A DNA stretch of 64,000 nt, from NCBI GenBank assembly GCA_946411505.1, contig CAMKEG010000003.1, positions 186,001 through 250,000 on the forward strand. Direction: 5' to 3'. Each line of letters starts with the position of its first letter. Position 1 is the stretch's first letter. Positions 8,246-17,700 of this stretch are shown here, one piece after another. The notes beneath the pieces were generated by a model. It had not been told where the DNA came from. It was given only the letters and a program-made list of their open reading frames with translations, and did not search any database. This stretch comes from an uncultured Treponema sp. (lineage in GTDB: Bacteria; Spirochaetota; Spirochaetia; Treponematales; Treponemataceae). The translations under genes and the position numbers were made by a program.

Positions 8246-10006
8246 ATGAAAAGGTTGACAAGAAAAATTTCGCGCGTCGGAAGGGCTTTGGCTTTGACTG
8301 CGATTTTTGTCTGTCTGTTCGCTTGCGGCCAAAATCGGGCGCTTAAAGTCAAGGATTTTTCGTTGGAGGCCACAAAGATTTATTACGGCGACCTTGACAG
8401 CGTGGACAGCTTTGACTTGTATTTTTCGGAGGCGACAGGAAAAGTTCCCTATGTGGACCTTGTGACTTCGCTAAACAAGCTGTTCAACTCCAAGACTTTT
8501 TCCGCCAAAAAAGACGGAGCGGGCCTTACGGTGGTCAGGAAGGACAACGGCGCCAAAGTCCACATCGACCCCAAAAAAAAGGAAATAACTTTTTCCGATT
8601 ACGACCTTTTTAAAATGAACGCCGGCGCCGCCTCTCTTTTGGACATTGTCGTAACCGACGACATCATCACCCACTGCGACTTGGCGACCTATGAAAACCG
8701 GGGCGAGCCTATAACCGTCTATTATGGAACATTTTTAATAGACATGGCGATTGACAAAAACATCGCGCTCTTGCCCTTGCAAACTTTTGTGGACGTTTTT
8801 TTGTCAGGGAACACATATGGCGCCGTCCTTTACAACGGCGACGAGATTTTTTACGTTTATGACAAGTCTTCTTTGTTCAACGACTCTTTTGAGCGTACGG
8901 AACTTGGAAAAAAGTATTATTCCGCCGCGCCCTCGGAAGTTGACGAAACTCTCGCGGACTTTAACATGAGGGAATTGGCCTTGAATTTCCAGTTGAACTA
9001 CGGCCTTAGGGAACTGCGCGGCATAGAAAAATTTTCCGACTGGTTTGAGACGCATGGCCTTTTGGAGCGCCTGTCGTCAACGGACGCGAACGAAGTTGAC
9101 CTTGCGATAAAAGAAATTTGCTACCGGTATTTTGGAGACATCCACAGCTCTTTTGAGGCTCATTCCCCTTACGCAAAGTTTGACAAGGAAAAGGAGCGGG
9201 AAGAAAATCAAAGCATATCGACATCGCCTTCATACAGAAGAATCAACCAGAGTCTTGAGGACGCGACGGAAACGCGCGGTTCGTTTTTTCCTGACGGACT
9301 CCCGGGCATCCAAAAAATCGGCGACACGCTTTACGTCACCTTTGACGAATTTTTTGGCAATGGAAGGGATTATTTTGAAGAGCCTTTGACCGACGATGAC
9401 TGGGACGCGATTCTTAGCGACTATCCTTCAAGCGGAGTGGACACCTTTGGCCTTATACACGCGGCCAACGAAGTCGTTCAAGAGGATCCGACTATACGGA
9501 ATGTCGTCGTGGACATTTCATGCAACACAGGCGGCGGACTTGACGAGGAAGTTTTTGTGGCCTGCTGGCTCTTGGGCTTCAGCCACTTGCAAATACAAAG
9601 CGGAACGACCGGCTGCCAGTCGGCCACCAGCTATTTAGCCGACGTCAACTTTGACGGCGAAGTCACCCAAGAAGACAATGTCCGCGACCGCCGCCTTTTT
9701 TGCCTTGTGTCCGACATAACTTTTTCTTGCGGAAACCTTTTGGCCTCCATGCTAAAGGAATCCGGCAGGGCGACTTTGATTGGAAGCAAGACCGGCGGCG
9801 GAGCTTGCGCCGTTTATCCAACGTCTAGCGCCATCGGAACCTACTTCAACACCTCAAGCCATTTTCGCTTTAGCGCCGAAAAGAACGGAGTCTTTAAGGA
9901 CATCGACGACGGCGTTAGCCCGGACTACAAGCTTACCGAGCTTAGGTCCTTTTACAATCGTTCCGAAAAAAACGGCCTGACGGCCTTTATAAAAAAATTG
10001 TATTAA
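8246..10006 (+). CDS. S41 (C-terminal processing type) protease lipoprotein
   Basis: I chose the ATG at 8246 because AAGGCGG sits five bases upstream; an in-frame GTG at 8240 is inside that ribosome site. The 586-residue product has a lipoprotein signal ending LFAC. Its C-terminal third carries an S41 tail-specific protease fold: NVVVDISCNTGGG, the catalytic-Ser loop TFSCGN (Ser near 494), LIGSKTGGG and DDGVSPDY. S41 enzymes cut unfolded or C-terminally tagged envelope proteins. No PDZ domain is evident; the N-terminal half is unassigned. It is 15 bases upstream of the Sel1 gene and probably heads an operon with it and the clostripain-like gene. Confidence 0.8.
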   Translation: MKRLTRKISRVGRALALTAIFVCLFACGQNRALKVKDFSLEATKIYYGDLDSVDSFDLYFSEATGKVPYVDLVTSLNKLFNSKTFSAKKDGAGLTVVRKDNGAKVHIDPKKKEITFSDYDLFKMNAGAASLLDIVVTDDIITHCDLATYENRGEPITVYYGTFLIDMAIDKNIALLPLQTFVDVFLSGNTYGAVLYNGDEIFYVYDKSSLFNDSFERTELGKKYYSAAPSEVDETLADFNMRELALNFQLNYGLRELRGIEKFSDWFETHGLLERLSSTDANEVDLAIKEICYRYFGDIHSSFEAHSPYAKFDKEKEREENQSISTSPSYRRINQSLEDATETRGSFFPDGLPGIQKIGDTLYVTFDEFFGNGRDYFEEPLTDDDWDAILSDYPSSGVDTFGLIHAANEVVQEDPTIRNVVVDISCNTGGGLDEEVFVACWLLGFSHLQIQSGTTGCQSATSYLADVNFDGEVTQEDNVRDRRLFCLVSDITFSCGNLLASMLKESGRATLIGSKTGGGACAVYPTSSAIGTYFNTSSHFRFSAEKNGVFKDIDDGVSPDYKLTELRSFYNRSEKNGLTAFIKKLY

Positions 10007-10021
10007 AAAGAAGGAGTTGTT

Positions 10022-10885
10022 ATGAAAAAAATTATCGCGGCCGTCGCGGCCTTTGCTTTGGCGTTGCCGTTTTTCGCGCAATCTTTTGTAGGCCCCAACG
10101 GCGTTCCCAATCCTAACGGCGGCGAAAGCTACAGCTTTTCAGTCACGTTCGACGAAGTTAAGGAATTCTTTTCAGGAAAAAACAAAGAGCCTGCGCAAGT
10201 TGAATCCGCTCCCCGAGGCAAAAGCGATAGTGAAATAAAGGAGCTTCCGCCGGAAATGTCTGACGCGGCCGCCGTCGACGAGATGACGCGCCTGGCTCAA
10301 AACGGCAACGCGAACTTTCAGTATAATTTGGGCCGCTGCTACGACAAGGGCATTAAAGTGGCGCAGGATTACGAGCAGGCGCTTTACTGGTACCAAAAGG
10401 CGGCGGAGCAAGGGCACGACAAGGCCGCCAACAATTTGGGCTGCATGTACCTTGACGGAAGGGGAGTCGAGCAGGATTATGAAAAGGCCGCCTGGTGGCT
10501 TGAGCTTTCCGCGCAAAAAAACGACACGCTTGCCATTTTGAATTTAGGCTGCATGTATGAGGACGGAAACTTGGGCGGCTCTCAGAATTATGACAAGGCT
10601 TTTGAGTATTACCAAAGGGCCGACAAGTTGGGCTGCGCTCCCGCCGCCTACGAATTGGGCCATTGTTTTGAAGTTGGCGTGGGAACAAAATCCAACGCAA
10701 AAAAGGCTTTTTCTTTCTATAAAAAATCCGCCGACGCAGGCTACGGTCCCGCCGCTTACGAAACCGGCCGCCGTTACCTTGAAGGCGACGGCGTTAAGAA
10801 AGACTTAAAAATGGCAAGAAAATATTTGGAAATCGCAGTCAAAAAAGGCGAGCTGAAGGCCGCCGGCCTTTTGGGGGCTTTATGA
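10022..10885 (+). CDS. Exported Sel1-repeat (SLR) protein
   Basis: This 287-residue protein has a signal peptide (residues 1 to about 20, ending FAQ) and, from about residue 95, roughly five Sel1-like repeats recognisable by their A-x(2)-LG-x-CY/MY and A-x-WW/YWYQKAA patterns. Sel1 solenoids bind protein partners and often act as adaptors in the envelope. The AAGGAG upstream of the ATG is a good Shine-Dalgarno. The last codons overlap the next start (ATGA), so it is coupled to the clostripain-like lipoprotein. A role as scaffold for the two flanking proteases is plausible but inferred from position only. Confidence 0.85.
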   Translation: MKKIIAAVAAFALALPFFAQSFVGPNGVPNPNGGESYSFSVTFDEVKEFFSGKNKEPAQVESAPRGKSDSEIKELPPEMSDAAAVDEMTRLAQNGNANFQYNLGRCYDKGIKVAQDYEQALYWYQKAAEQGHDKAANNLGCMYLDGRGVEQDYEKAAWWLELSAQKNDTLAILNLGCMYEDGNLGGSQNYDKAFEYYQRADKLGCAPAAYELGHCFEVGVGTKSNAKKAFSFYKKSADAGYGPAAYETGRRYLEGDGVKKDLKMARKYLEIAVKKGELKAAGLLGAL

Positions 10886-12495
10886 AAAAGATTGTCGCGG
10901 TCGTCGCCGCCCTTTGCGCCTTGGCGCTTTTTTCTTGCAGCAATTCTTCTGGCTCGCCCGCAGTTCCAGTTCCGCCGCAAACCAAGTCCAGCGACTGGCT
11001 TTTTTTGTTTTACTTTGACGCGGACGACAGCGTCATAAACGACGACCTCTACAAAAACATTCGCGACATCGAATGCGCCTTTGCCAAAACGCGCAACGCG
11101 GACGGAAGCCCCAAAGCCGGCTATCCGTCGGTGACCGCTCTTGTCCTTTGGGACGGAATAAGCGAAGAAAAAAAAGGCAATCAAAAATACATTCACCCCG
11201 ACGGCGCCTTGTACGAAATCGGCGCCGACTACAGCCTGGCTTACGTTCCCCAAAGCGGAAACGAATTCGACGCAGGTTATGTAACGCTTGGCGACGGATT
11301 CTCTGTCGGTCCCAACACAAAGGACTTGACCGCTCAAGCGCGCGACTGGCTTCCTAAAGAGCCCGCTATGTCCGACCCTGCCACTTTGACAAACTTTTTA
11401 AAGTGGGCAAAGGCCCGCTACTCGGCGCCCAACGTCGTCGTGTGCCTGCAGGACCACGGCGCCGGAACCCACAAGGAAACCTACACGGATTCTAACGCCT
11501 CCATGATTTCCTCCTCTTTGTGCTCCGACGCGAGCGACGACACCGGCAGGCTTTTGACTTGCAAAAACATAACGGACGCGCTTTCTGCCGCGGGCTACAC
11601 TGGCGCCGACAAGCCAAAGATTTTGTGGAACGACCTTTGCCTGCAGGCTACGGCCGAGATTTTGTGGAACTACAAGGGATGCGCCGACTACTATTGCGCT
11701 TCGGCCAACGTAAGCTGCATGCCGGACTACTACGGAGTTTTCACCAACATAAAAAGCGGAATGACCGCGCTTGACGTTGGAAAGGTCATCGTAAGCGCCT
11801 ACATGCATCGTTATTACAAAGAGCCTCTTGACCCGCCCGCCGACGCGGAATCGGCTATAAATTCCAGGTCAAGCGGCTGCTCCGTCGCCACTTACTCTTT
11901 TATGAGCCTTGACGTGCAAAAGGCTTTGGCTCTAAAGGACGGAGTGGACAAGCTTTCCGACGAATTGCTGAAAATAAAAGAAAACGACTCCAATCTTTTT
12001 TATTCGATTTTTTTAAATTACATGGCGCAGGATGTAAGCAGCCTTGAAAACTGCAAGGGCCTTGCCTATTGCGGAACCTTCGCATGGCTTAACGATTTGG
12101 GCTGGCTTTGCGTTGACATCGCCAACGACAAGGGTTTGCCCGACGCCGCCAAGAAAAGCGCCAGCTCGCTTTTTGAACTTTTAAAAAACGGCGACGACAA
12201 GCTGATAATATACTCTTGGGGCGGCAGGCGCGTTTTAAAGAACGCCCAAGACGGCTACTTGTGGGGCGAAACATATGACGATCAATTGTATCTTACCGGA
12301 AAAAAAGACTTCATTTCCCAAAAAGACGTCAAAACCGTTGTGGAGACTTGCGCCTACGGCCTTTCGATTGTGGGAAGCAAGTGGACCAACGCCACTGAAC
12401 AAAACAATCCGATTTTTCATTACGTCGATTGGACCGGCTTTTCAGAAAGCTGGGGCAAGGTCATAAAGGCGTGGTGGGATCTTTATAAGAGCTGA
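10882..12495 (+). CDS. Clostripain-like (peptidase C11) lipoprotein
   Basis: The 537-residue product has a lipoprotein signal ending LFSC, followed by a low-complexity SNSSGSPAVPVPP linker. The C11 catalytic pair is visible: His in LQDHGAG (about residue 192) and Cys in NDLCLQATAE (about residue 251, where the family has D-x-C-L-x(3)-E). C11 peptidases usually cut after Arg or Lys and some self-activate. No processing site is evident. The gene overlaps the Sel1 gene by four bases. The same lipobox context (CSNSS) recurs in the lipoproteins at 60-64 kb. Confidence 0.82.
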   Translation: MKKIVAVVAALCALALFSCSNSSGSPAVPVPPQTKSSDWLFLFYFDADDSVINDDLYKNIRDIECAFAKTRNADGSPKAGYPSVTALVLWDGISEEKKGNQKYIHPDGALYEIGADYSLAYVPQSGNEFDAGYVTLGDGFSVGPNTKDLTAQARDWLPKEPAMSDPATLTNFLKWAKARYSAPNVVVCLQDHGAGTHKETYTDSNASMISSSLCSDASDDTGRLLTCKNITDALSAAGYTGADKPKILWNDLCLQATAEILWNYKGCADYYCASANVSCMPDYYGVFTNIKSGMTALDVGKVIVSAYMHRYYKEPLDPPADAESAINSRSSGCSVATYSFMSLDVQKALALKDGVDKLSDELLKIKENDSNLFYSIFLNYMAQDVSSLENCKGLAYCGTFAWLNDLGWLCVDIANDKGLPDAAKKSASSLFELLKNGDDKLIIYSWGGRRVLKNAQDGYLWGETYDDQLYLTGKKDFISQKDVKTVVETCAYGLSIVGSKWTNATEQNNPIFHYVDWTGFSESWGKVIKAWWDLYKS

Positions 12496-12513
12496 TTGAC
12501 GGAAAGCGGCTCA

Positions 12514-12542
12514 TTTACAAAGCGCGCTCGTTTTGATAAAAT
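12514..12542 (+). promoter_or_regulatory. lysA operon promoter
   Basis: TTTACA (12514-12519), a 17-base spacer and TAAAAT (12537-12542). GGAGG at 12553-12557 is the ribosome site for the ATG at 12567. Confidence 0.6.
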
Positions 12543-12566
12543 CTTTTTTATTGGAGGCATTTAAAA

Positions 12567-13832
12567 ATGAGCGACAACTTTCCTTTGGGCCATGAGCGGC
12601 TTTTGGAGCTGGCGAAAAAATTCCCCACGCCCTTTTACCTTTACGACGAAAAGGCCATCCGCGACAACATGGCGGACTTTACCAAAGCCTTTTCGATTTT
12701 TCCAAAATTCACCGAGCACTTTGCCGTAAAGGCCATGCCCAATCCCTACATGCTAAAAGTTTTGGCCGACTGCGGCTGCGGCGGCGACTGTTCAAGCCTG
12801 CCCGAGCTTATGCTTTGCCAGATGAGCGGAATCACGGGCGAGCGCGTGATTTTCACCAGTAACGAAACTCCGGCCGAAGAATTCCAGCTTGCATACAAAC
12901 AGGGAAACATCATAAACCTTGACGACATCACCCACATAGAATTTTTGCGCGACGCCTTGGGCGGAAAATTTCCGGAGCTGATTTGCTTCCGCTACAACCC
13001 CGGCCCGCTAAAGGAAGGCAACGCGATTATCGGAAAGCCCGAGGAAGCCAAGTACGGCTTGACCCGCGAGCAGATTTTCGAGGCTTACAAAAAGTCGCGC
13101 GACTTTGGCGCCAAGCGTTTTGGCCTCCACACGATGGTCGCCTCAAACGAGCTTAATCCCGACTACTTTGTGGACACCGCCAAAATGCTTTTTGAGCTTG
13201 CGGTGGAACTTAAGGAAAAGCTCGGAATCAAAATCGAATTCCTTGACTTGGGCGGCGGAATCGGAATCCCCTACAAGCCCGGCCAAAAGAAAGTGGACTT
13301 GTTCGAGGTGGCCAAAAAAATCCGCGCTCTCTACGACAGCATGATTGTTCCCGCGGGCCTTGACGGCTTGGAAATCAAGTGGGAATGCGGCCGCCCGATA
13401 ACCGGCCCTTACGGCTGGCTTGTCACAAAGGCGATTCACAAAAAAGACACTTACAGAAAATACATCGGCGTTGACGCTTGCATGGCCGACCTTATGCGGC
13501 CCGGCATGTACGGCGCCTACCATGAGGTCACGGTCAGCGGAAAAGAGGCCGCGCCCAAAACGGAAGTCTACGACGTTGTCGGAAGCCTTTGCGAAAACTG
13601 CGACAAGTTCGCGGTCCAGCGCCCGCTTCCCAAAATCGACATGGGCGACCTTGTCATCATTCACGACGCGGGCGCGCACGGAAGGGCGATGGGCTTTAAC
13701 TACAACGGAAAGCTCCGCGCCGGCGAAATCCTCATGCGATGCGACGGTTCATTTAAGGAAATCCGCCGCCGCGAAACTGTCCAAGACCTTTTTGCCACGC
13801 TGGACTTGGACGGGGTCAAGGACTTTAAATGA
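12567..13832 (+). CDS. lysA: Diaminopimelate decarboxylase (fold III PLP enzyme)
   Basis: This 421-residue protein has the alanine-racemase-like barrel with the PLP lysine in AVKAMPN (about residue 55), the phosphate-binding GGGIGIP and the active-site CENCD near 342. The reaction is meso-diaminopimelate to lysine plus CO2. The sequence is somewhat divergent from classical LysA, so a related amino-acid decarboxylase is an alternative. GGAGG precedes the ATG. The last codons overlap the next gene (ATGA), giving an operon with a transporter and two M16 peptidases. Confidence 0.82.
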   Translation: MSDNFPLGHERLLELAKKFPTPFYLYDEKAIRDNMADFTKAFSIFPKFTEHFAVKAMPNPYMLKVLADCGCGGDCSSLPELMLCQMSGITGERVIFTSNETPAEEFQLAYKQGNIINLDDITHIEFLRDALGGKFPELICFRYNPGPLKEGNAIIGKPEEAKYGLTREQIFEAYKKSRDFGAKRFGLHTMVASNELNPDYFVDTAKMLFELAVELKEKLGIKIEFLDLGGGIGIPYKPGQKKVDLFEVAKKIRALYDSMIVPAGLDGLEIKWECGRPITGPYGWLVTKAIHKKDTYRKYIGVDACMADLMRPGMYGAYHEVTVSGKEAAPKTEVYDVVGSLCENCDKFAVQRPLPKIDMGDLVIIHDAGAHGRAMGFNYNGKLRAGEILMRCDGSFKEIRRRETVQDLFATLDLDGVKDFK

Positions 13833-14743
13833 GCGGCTCTAACGGCGCCTTCTTCAAGGGCGCGGCCTGCCTTGTTTTTTCTGCCTTCAACTTCGCCCTG
13901 ATGGCCGCGCTCGCGCATTTGGCGGGAGACTTGCCCTTTACGGAAAAGGCTTTTTTTAGGAATATCGTCGCGGTCTTTGTGACGCTCTTTGTCTTGCTAA
14001 AGGGAAGGGCCAAGAACAAAAGCCAGGGCCAAGAGCGCGGCCCCTTGCTTCCAAAAGGCGCCTTAAAATTTTTGATTTTGCGCGGCCTTTGCGGTTCCGC
14101 CGGAATCTTTGGAAACTTTTACGCCTTGGACAGAATCCCGATCGCCGACGCCGCGATTTTAAACAAGATGTCGCCTTTTTTCGCGGTCGTCTTCAGCCTC
14201 TTTTTGCTTGGCGAAAAAATCGCGCCCCTTCCTCTTGCCGCGACAATCGGAGCCTTTTGCGGCGCGCTCTTTGTGATAAAGCCCGGCGCGTCGGCGCTTC
14301 ATTCGCTTCCGGCCTTGGCTGGCTTTTTGGGCGGAATGGGCGCGGGCTTTGCCTACGCTTGCGTGCGTAAGCTTGGAACGATGAAAGTCAAGGGCGCCTT
14401 GGTCATAGCCTTTTTTTCCTGCTTTTCCTGCGCGCTTTGCCTGCCCTTCATGTTCTTGAATTTTGTCGCGCCATCCGCGACGCAGTTTTTGTGCCTGCTG
14501 GGAGCGGGAATCGCGGGCTGCCTTGGACAGTTCGGCATAACATACGCCTACTTTTTCGCGCCCGCGCGCGACATTTCGATTTTTGACTATTCGCAAATTA
14601 TTTTTTCTTCGCTTCTGGGCTTGTTGATGTTCAATCAAATCCCGGACGCGCTAAGCTGGATTGGCTACGCGGTCATCATCTGCATGGCAGCGATTGTGTT
14701 TGTGTACAACAAAAGAAAATTTACCTTGGAGGCAAAACAATGA
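13829..14743 (+). CDS. EamA/DMT-family membrane transporter
   Basis: The 304-residue protein is almost entirely hydrophobic, with about ten helices in two EamA repeats. RNIVAVFVTL in the first half and the matching second repeat support the drug/metabolite transporter superfamily. Members export or import amino acids, nucleosides or other small metabolites. Overlap of four bases with both lysA and the next gene points to coupled translation. A lysine- or diaminopimelate-related substrate is suggested only by the neighbour. Confidence 0.85.
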   Translation: MSGSNGAFFKGAACLVFSAFNFALMAALAHLAGDLPFTEKAFFRNIVAVFVTLFVLLKGRAKNKSQGQERGPLLPKGALKFLILRGLCGSAGIFGNFYALDRIPIADAAILNKMSPFFAVVFSLFLLGEKIAPLPLAATIGAFCGALFVIKPGASALHSLPALAGFLGGMGAGFAYACVRKLGTMKVKGALVIAFFSCFSCALCLPFMFLNFVAPSATQFLCLLGAGIAGCLGQFGITYAYFFAPARDISIFDYSQIIFSSLLGLLMFNQIPDALSWIGYAVIICMAAIVFVYNKRKFTLEAKQ

Positions 14744-16260
14744 ATTGTGGAATTGCCAAAAAGCGTGGACGCTTTGCCGCGCTCGTTTTCGCGCTTTTTG
14801 CGCTTGCCTTTGCGTCGCTCTTTGCGTCTTGCAAAAAATCCGCGTCGCTTTACCCGGAATATTTCCAACTGGACAACGGCCTTAGCGTCTTTGTGCGAGA
14901 AGACCACAAGGTTCCGCTGGCGTACATAGAAATCGCCGTGCGCGCGGGCGGCGTGACCCAGAGGCGCGACAACACGGGAATCTTCCACCTTTACGAGCAC
15001 ATGATGTTCAAAGGGAACTCGATGTGCAAGGATTCCGCAGCCTTCCAAAAAACGCTTTCCGAGCTTGGCGTCGACGACTGGAACGGAACGACAGGCGAGC
15101 ATTGCGTGAATTATTTTTTCACGATTCCGTCGGAAGACTTGAAGAAGGGAATGGAATTTTGGTCGGCGGCGATTCGCGAGCCGCTTTTGGACGAGGCCGA
15201 ATTTGAGGCAGAAAAAAAAGTCGTCATTTCCGAAATCCAAGCGGAATACAATTCGCCGGGAACAATTTTGGCCGCCTTCTTTACCAAGACATTTTTTCCC
15301 AACGCTCCCTGGCAACTGGATTCCGCCGGCGCGGTCGCCACAGTTCAGTCCGCCAAGCTTGACGAGCTAAAGGCGATAAAAGAAAAATACTACGTTCCCA
15401 ACAACGCCGCGCTTTTTATTGGCGGAGATGTTGACGCAAAAGAAGTCCGCCGCTTGGCCCAAGAAATTTTCGGCGATTGGGAGCGCGGCTCCTTTGACTT
15501 TGACAGCGAATGCGCCCTTCAAACGCAAGAGCCATTTGACCAAACAAAATTTTTTGTCATGCCCAACGAGGAAGTTTCTCCGCAAATCGCGCAAACGATG
15601 ATTTATTACCGAGGCCCCGACGCTGACTTTGACCGCGACTCCAGCTATCCCTTGGACTTGTTCACAAACTACATCAACGGCCCCGACTCTTCGTTTATCC
15701 AAGAGATTTTGGCCGACCAAGACTTGCGCGTCATTTCGCAGGACTACGCCGGCGGCGGCTATTCAACAAGGCGGCGGACTAGTTCCATAAATTTTTACGC
15801 GGTCATGCTGGAGCCGGAACGCTCGATTCCAACGCGCGCCAAAAACTTTTATTCGCTCGTGGCGGAAAAAATCATTCCCGATTATGTCAAGACAAAAAAA
15901 ATTGTAGGAAAGAAAAAAATCAAGGAGCTAAAAAAAATCCGCCGCGACGAGGCCTTGATAAAGTCCGAGCTGTTTGCGTCGATGCTGGGCGACGCGCGCT
16001 ACTGGTGGACGGTTTGCGACAAGGACTATTATTACAATTACGCAAAGAACATGGACAAGGCCGACGACGCCGGAATCGCCGCCGCGCTCGACAAGTACCT
16101 GGTCGGAAAAAACGCCTTTGTTGTTGTCGTCGTGAATCCCGCCGTCTACAATAATTTAAAGGCGGAATTTGACGCGCAGGGCTTTGAGGAAGTAAAAAAA
16201 GAGAACGCCTTTTGGTTCAATAGCGGCAATGAAAACGGCGGCAAGCCCATGAGGGAATGA
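14740..16260 (+). CDS. M16 zinc metallopeptidase lipoprotein (active subunit)
   Basis: This 506-residue protein has a lipoprotein signal with lipobox LFASC. It carries the inverted zinc motif HLYEH at residues 83-87 and the distal zinc ligand in SEIQAEYNSP, so it should be catalytic. M16 peptidases (pitrilysin, PqqL and processing-peptidase types) degrade peptides in a closing chamber. The paired gene downstream lacks the zinc motif, as in heterodimeric M16 enzymes. The C-terminal end (SGNENGGKPMRE) is encoded by the head of a dispersed family A repeat, so the native end has probably been replaced or extended. Confidence 0.9.
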   Translation: MNCGIAKKRGRFAALVFALFALAFASLFASCKKSASLYPEYFQLDNGLSVFVREDHKVPLAYIEIAVRAGGVTQRRDNTGIFHLYEHMMFKGNSMCKDSAAFQKTLSELGVDDWNGTTGEHCVNYFFTIPSEDLKKGMEFWSAAIREPLLDEAEFEAEKKVVISEIQAEYNSPGTILAAFFTKTFFPNAPWQLDSAGAVATVQSAKLDELKAIKEKYYVPNNAALFIGGDVDAKEVRRLAQEIFGDWERGSFDFDSECALQTQEPFDQTKFFVMPNEEVSPQIAQTMIYYRGPDADFDRDSSYPLDLFTNYINGPDSSFIQEILADQDLRVISQDYAGGGYSTRRRTSSINFYAVMLEPERSIPTRAKNFYSLVAEKIIPDYVKTKKIVGKKKIKELKKIRRDEALIKSELFASMLGDARYWWTVCDKDYYYNYAKNMDKADDAGIAAALDKYLVGKNAFVVVVVNPAVYNNLKAEFDAQGFEEVKKENAFWFNSGNENGGKPMRE

Positions 16261-16317
16261 TAGCCGCATAAGCCGCAACATTCGCGCTCGCGGCCAAGCT
16301 CGCGCGAACAGCGGTAT
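16221..16317 (+). repeat. Family A folded element, copy 1
   Basis: It begins TAGCGGCAAT inside the last codons of the upstream M16 gene, continues GCCGCATAAG, then CCGC-aaca-TTCGCGC paired with GCGCGAA-ca-GCGG. A 17-base direct repeat ATGAAAACGGCGGCAAG occurs at 16229-16245 within it and again at 16332-16348 just after it. Confidence 0.8.
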
Positions 16318-16356
16318 TTTAGGAGAACGCCATGAAAACGGCGGCAAGGAGTGAAT

Positions 16357-17700
16357 ATGAAAAATGTAAATCGCGCGGCCTTTTTAGGCTTTAGAACAAT
16401 CGCGCGCGTAATTTCAAGCGCGGCTTTTTTTGCTTGCTTGTCATTCGCGCTTGTTTCTTGCGGCGCGGAAAAAGTTGGAGCGGACGCGCTTGCGTTCAAG
16501 TTGAAGAACGGAATTCCTGTTTACTACAAGAGCGTCGATTCCACAAAAATCGCGTCCGTCATAATTTGCATCCGCGGCGGAAGCATGACTTACGGCCGCG
16601 AGTTTTCCGGCGTGGAAGACTTGCTCTTTAACCTTATGAGCCGCGGCGGAAGCGAACATTCCTACGACGACTTGCGCCGCCTTTCCCACGAAAAGCAAAT
16701 TTCAATCGGCCACTCGGCTCAATATTGCGGCGCATATCTTTCTCTTTCGTGCCTGTCGTCTTATTTGGACCAGGGCTTGGACGCGCTCTTGGACTGCTTT
16801 TTGCGCCCGTCCTTTGACGCGGAACAATACAATATTATGATGACCGAATGCGACCAAGGCCTTCAGAGCATGCAAAACGACCCGCAAAGCCTTTTGTTCT
16901 ACACGATGAACAAGGAAATTTACAAGGGCCATCCGCTTTCCGCCTCAGTCGCCGTCTTGCCCGAGTCGCGGGAAAACCTTACGCGGGCGAACCTCAAGGA
17001 GCGCTACAATAAAATTCTTGACGCGAAAAGAATTTTCGTAGTGGCCGCCGGCGACGTAAAGCTTTCAAAGCTCCGCCGCGTTCTTGAAAAGTCTTTGGGA
17101 ACTGTGGCCGCCTTGGAAGCGGATTTTAAAGAGCCGCAAATTCCGCCGCTAGAAATCAAAGGCCCAAAAGTTTCTCTAAAAAGCCCGGCGCTTGCAAAGG
17201 GGAGCGGCCACATCGCGATTGCGTTCGCGATTCCGGGCGCCAGTTCGCCAGACCTTCCGGCGGCCAGAATCGCGGCCCTTATGTACAACGAGCCGCTTTT
17301 TAACATAATCAGGACAAAATACGGAGCCTGCTACACGCCGTCGGTTTCAGGCGGCTTTTCCCCCGCGCCGTACGGAACGATTTTCCTTTACCGGGTCAGC
17401 GACATGAAAAACGCGGCTTCATACATTCCCGAAGCGGAAAAAGAATTCTTGTCCGGCGACATCGACGGAAAGTTGGGCGGCTTTATAAAAAAGTACCTTT
17501 CGTCCGTCTATCAAAACCAAATGACTTGCGCCTCAATCGCCGCCCGCTCGGCCAACGCGCTCCTTTCGTTTGGCGACATCGACGGCTTTGACAAAATCGC
17601 CGACGCCGCCAAAAAGACGACGGCCGCCGACATCCGCCGCGTGTTCAAGAAATACTGGCAGGACGGCTCCAGGCGCGTCTTTGAGATTGAAGGGGAATAG
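16357..17700 (+). CDS. M16-family lipoprotein without zinc motif (probable non-catalytic partner)
   Basis: I chose the ATG at 16357, five bases after AGGAG, over the in-frame GTG at 16351, which lies in the ribosome site. The 447-residue product has a lipoprotein signal ending LVSC. It aligns by pattern with M16 chains (ESRENLTRANLKERY, AAGDVKL, the C-terminal beta-lactamase-like half) but at the place of HxxEH it has GVEDLLFNLM. The first histidine is lost, so it cannot bind zinc. In known pairs such a chain shapes the chamber and binds substrate. Its TAG stop is also the first three bases of family A copy 2. Confidence 0.85.
   Translation: MKNVNRAAFLGFRTIARVISSAAFFACLSFALVSCGAEKVGADALAFKLKNGIPVYYKSVDSTKIASVIICIRGGSMTYGREFSGVEDLLFNLMSRGGSEHSYDDLRRLSHEKQISIGHSAQYCGAYLSLSCLSSYLDQGLDALLDCFLRPSFDAEQYNIMMTECDQGLQSMQNDPQSLLFYTMNKEIYKGHPLSASVAVLPESRENLTRANLKERYNKILDAKRIFVVAAGDVKLSKLRRVLEKSLGTVAALEADFKEPQIPPLEIKGPKVSLKSPALAKGSGHIAIAFAIPGASSPDLPAARIAALMYNEPLFNIIRTKYGACYTPSVSGGFSPAPYGTIFLYRVSDMKNAASYIPEAEKEFLSGDIDGKLGGFIKKYLSSVYQNQMTCASIAARSANALLSFGDIDGFDKIADAAKKTTAADIRRVFKKYWQDGSRRVFEIEGE

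Noticed and set aside
16149..16499. Antisense frames across the two M16 genes and the repeat between them
   Set aside because: They are created by the family A palindrome and antisense coding bias, with no independent support.
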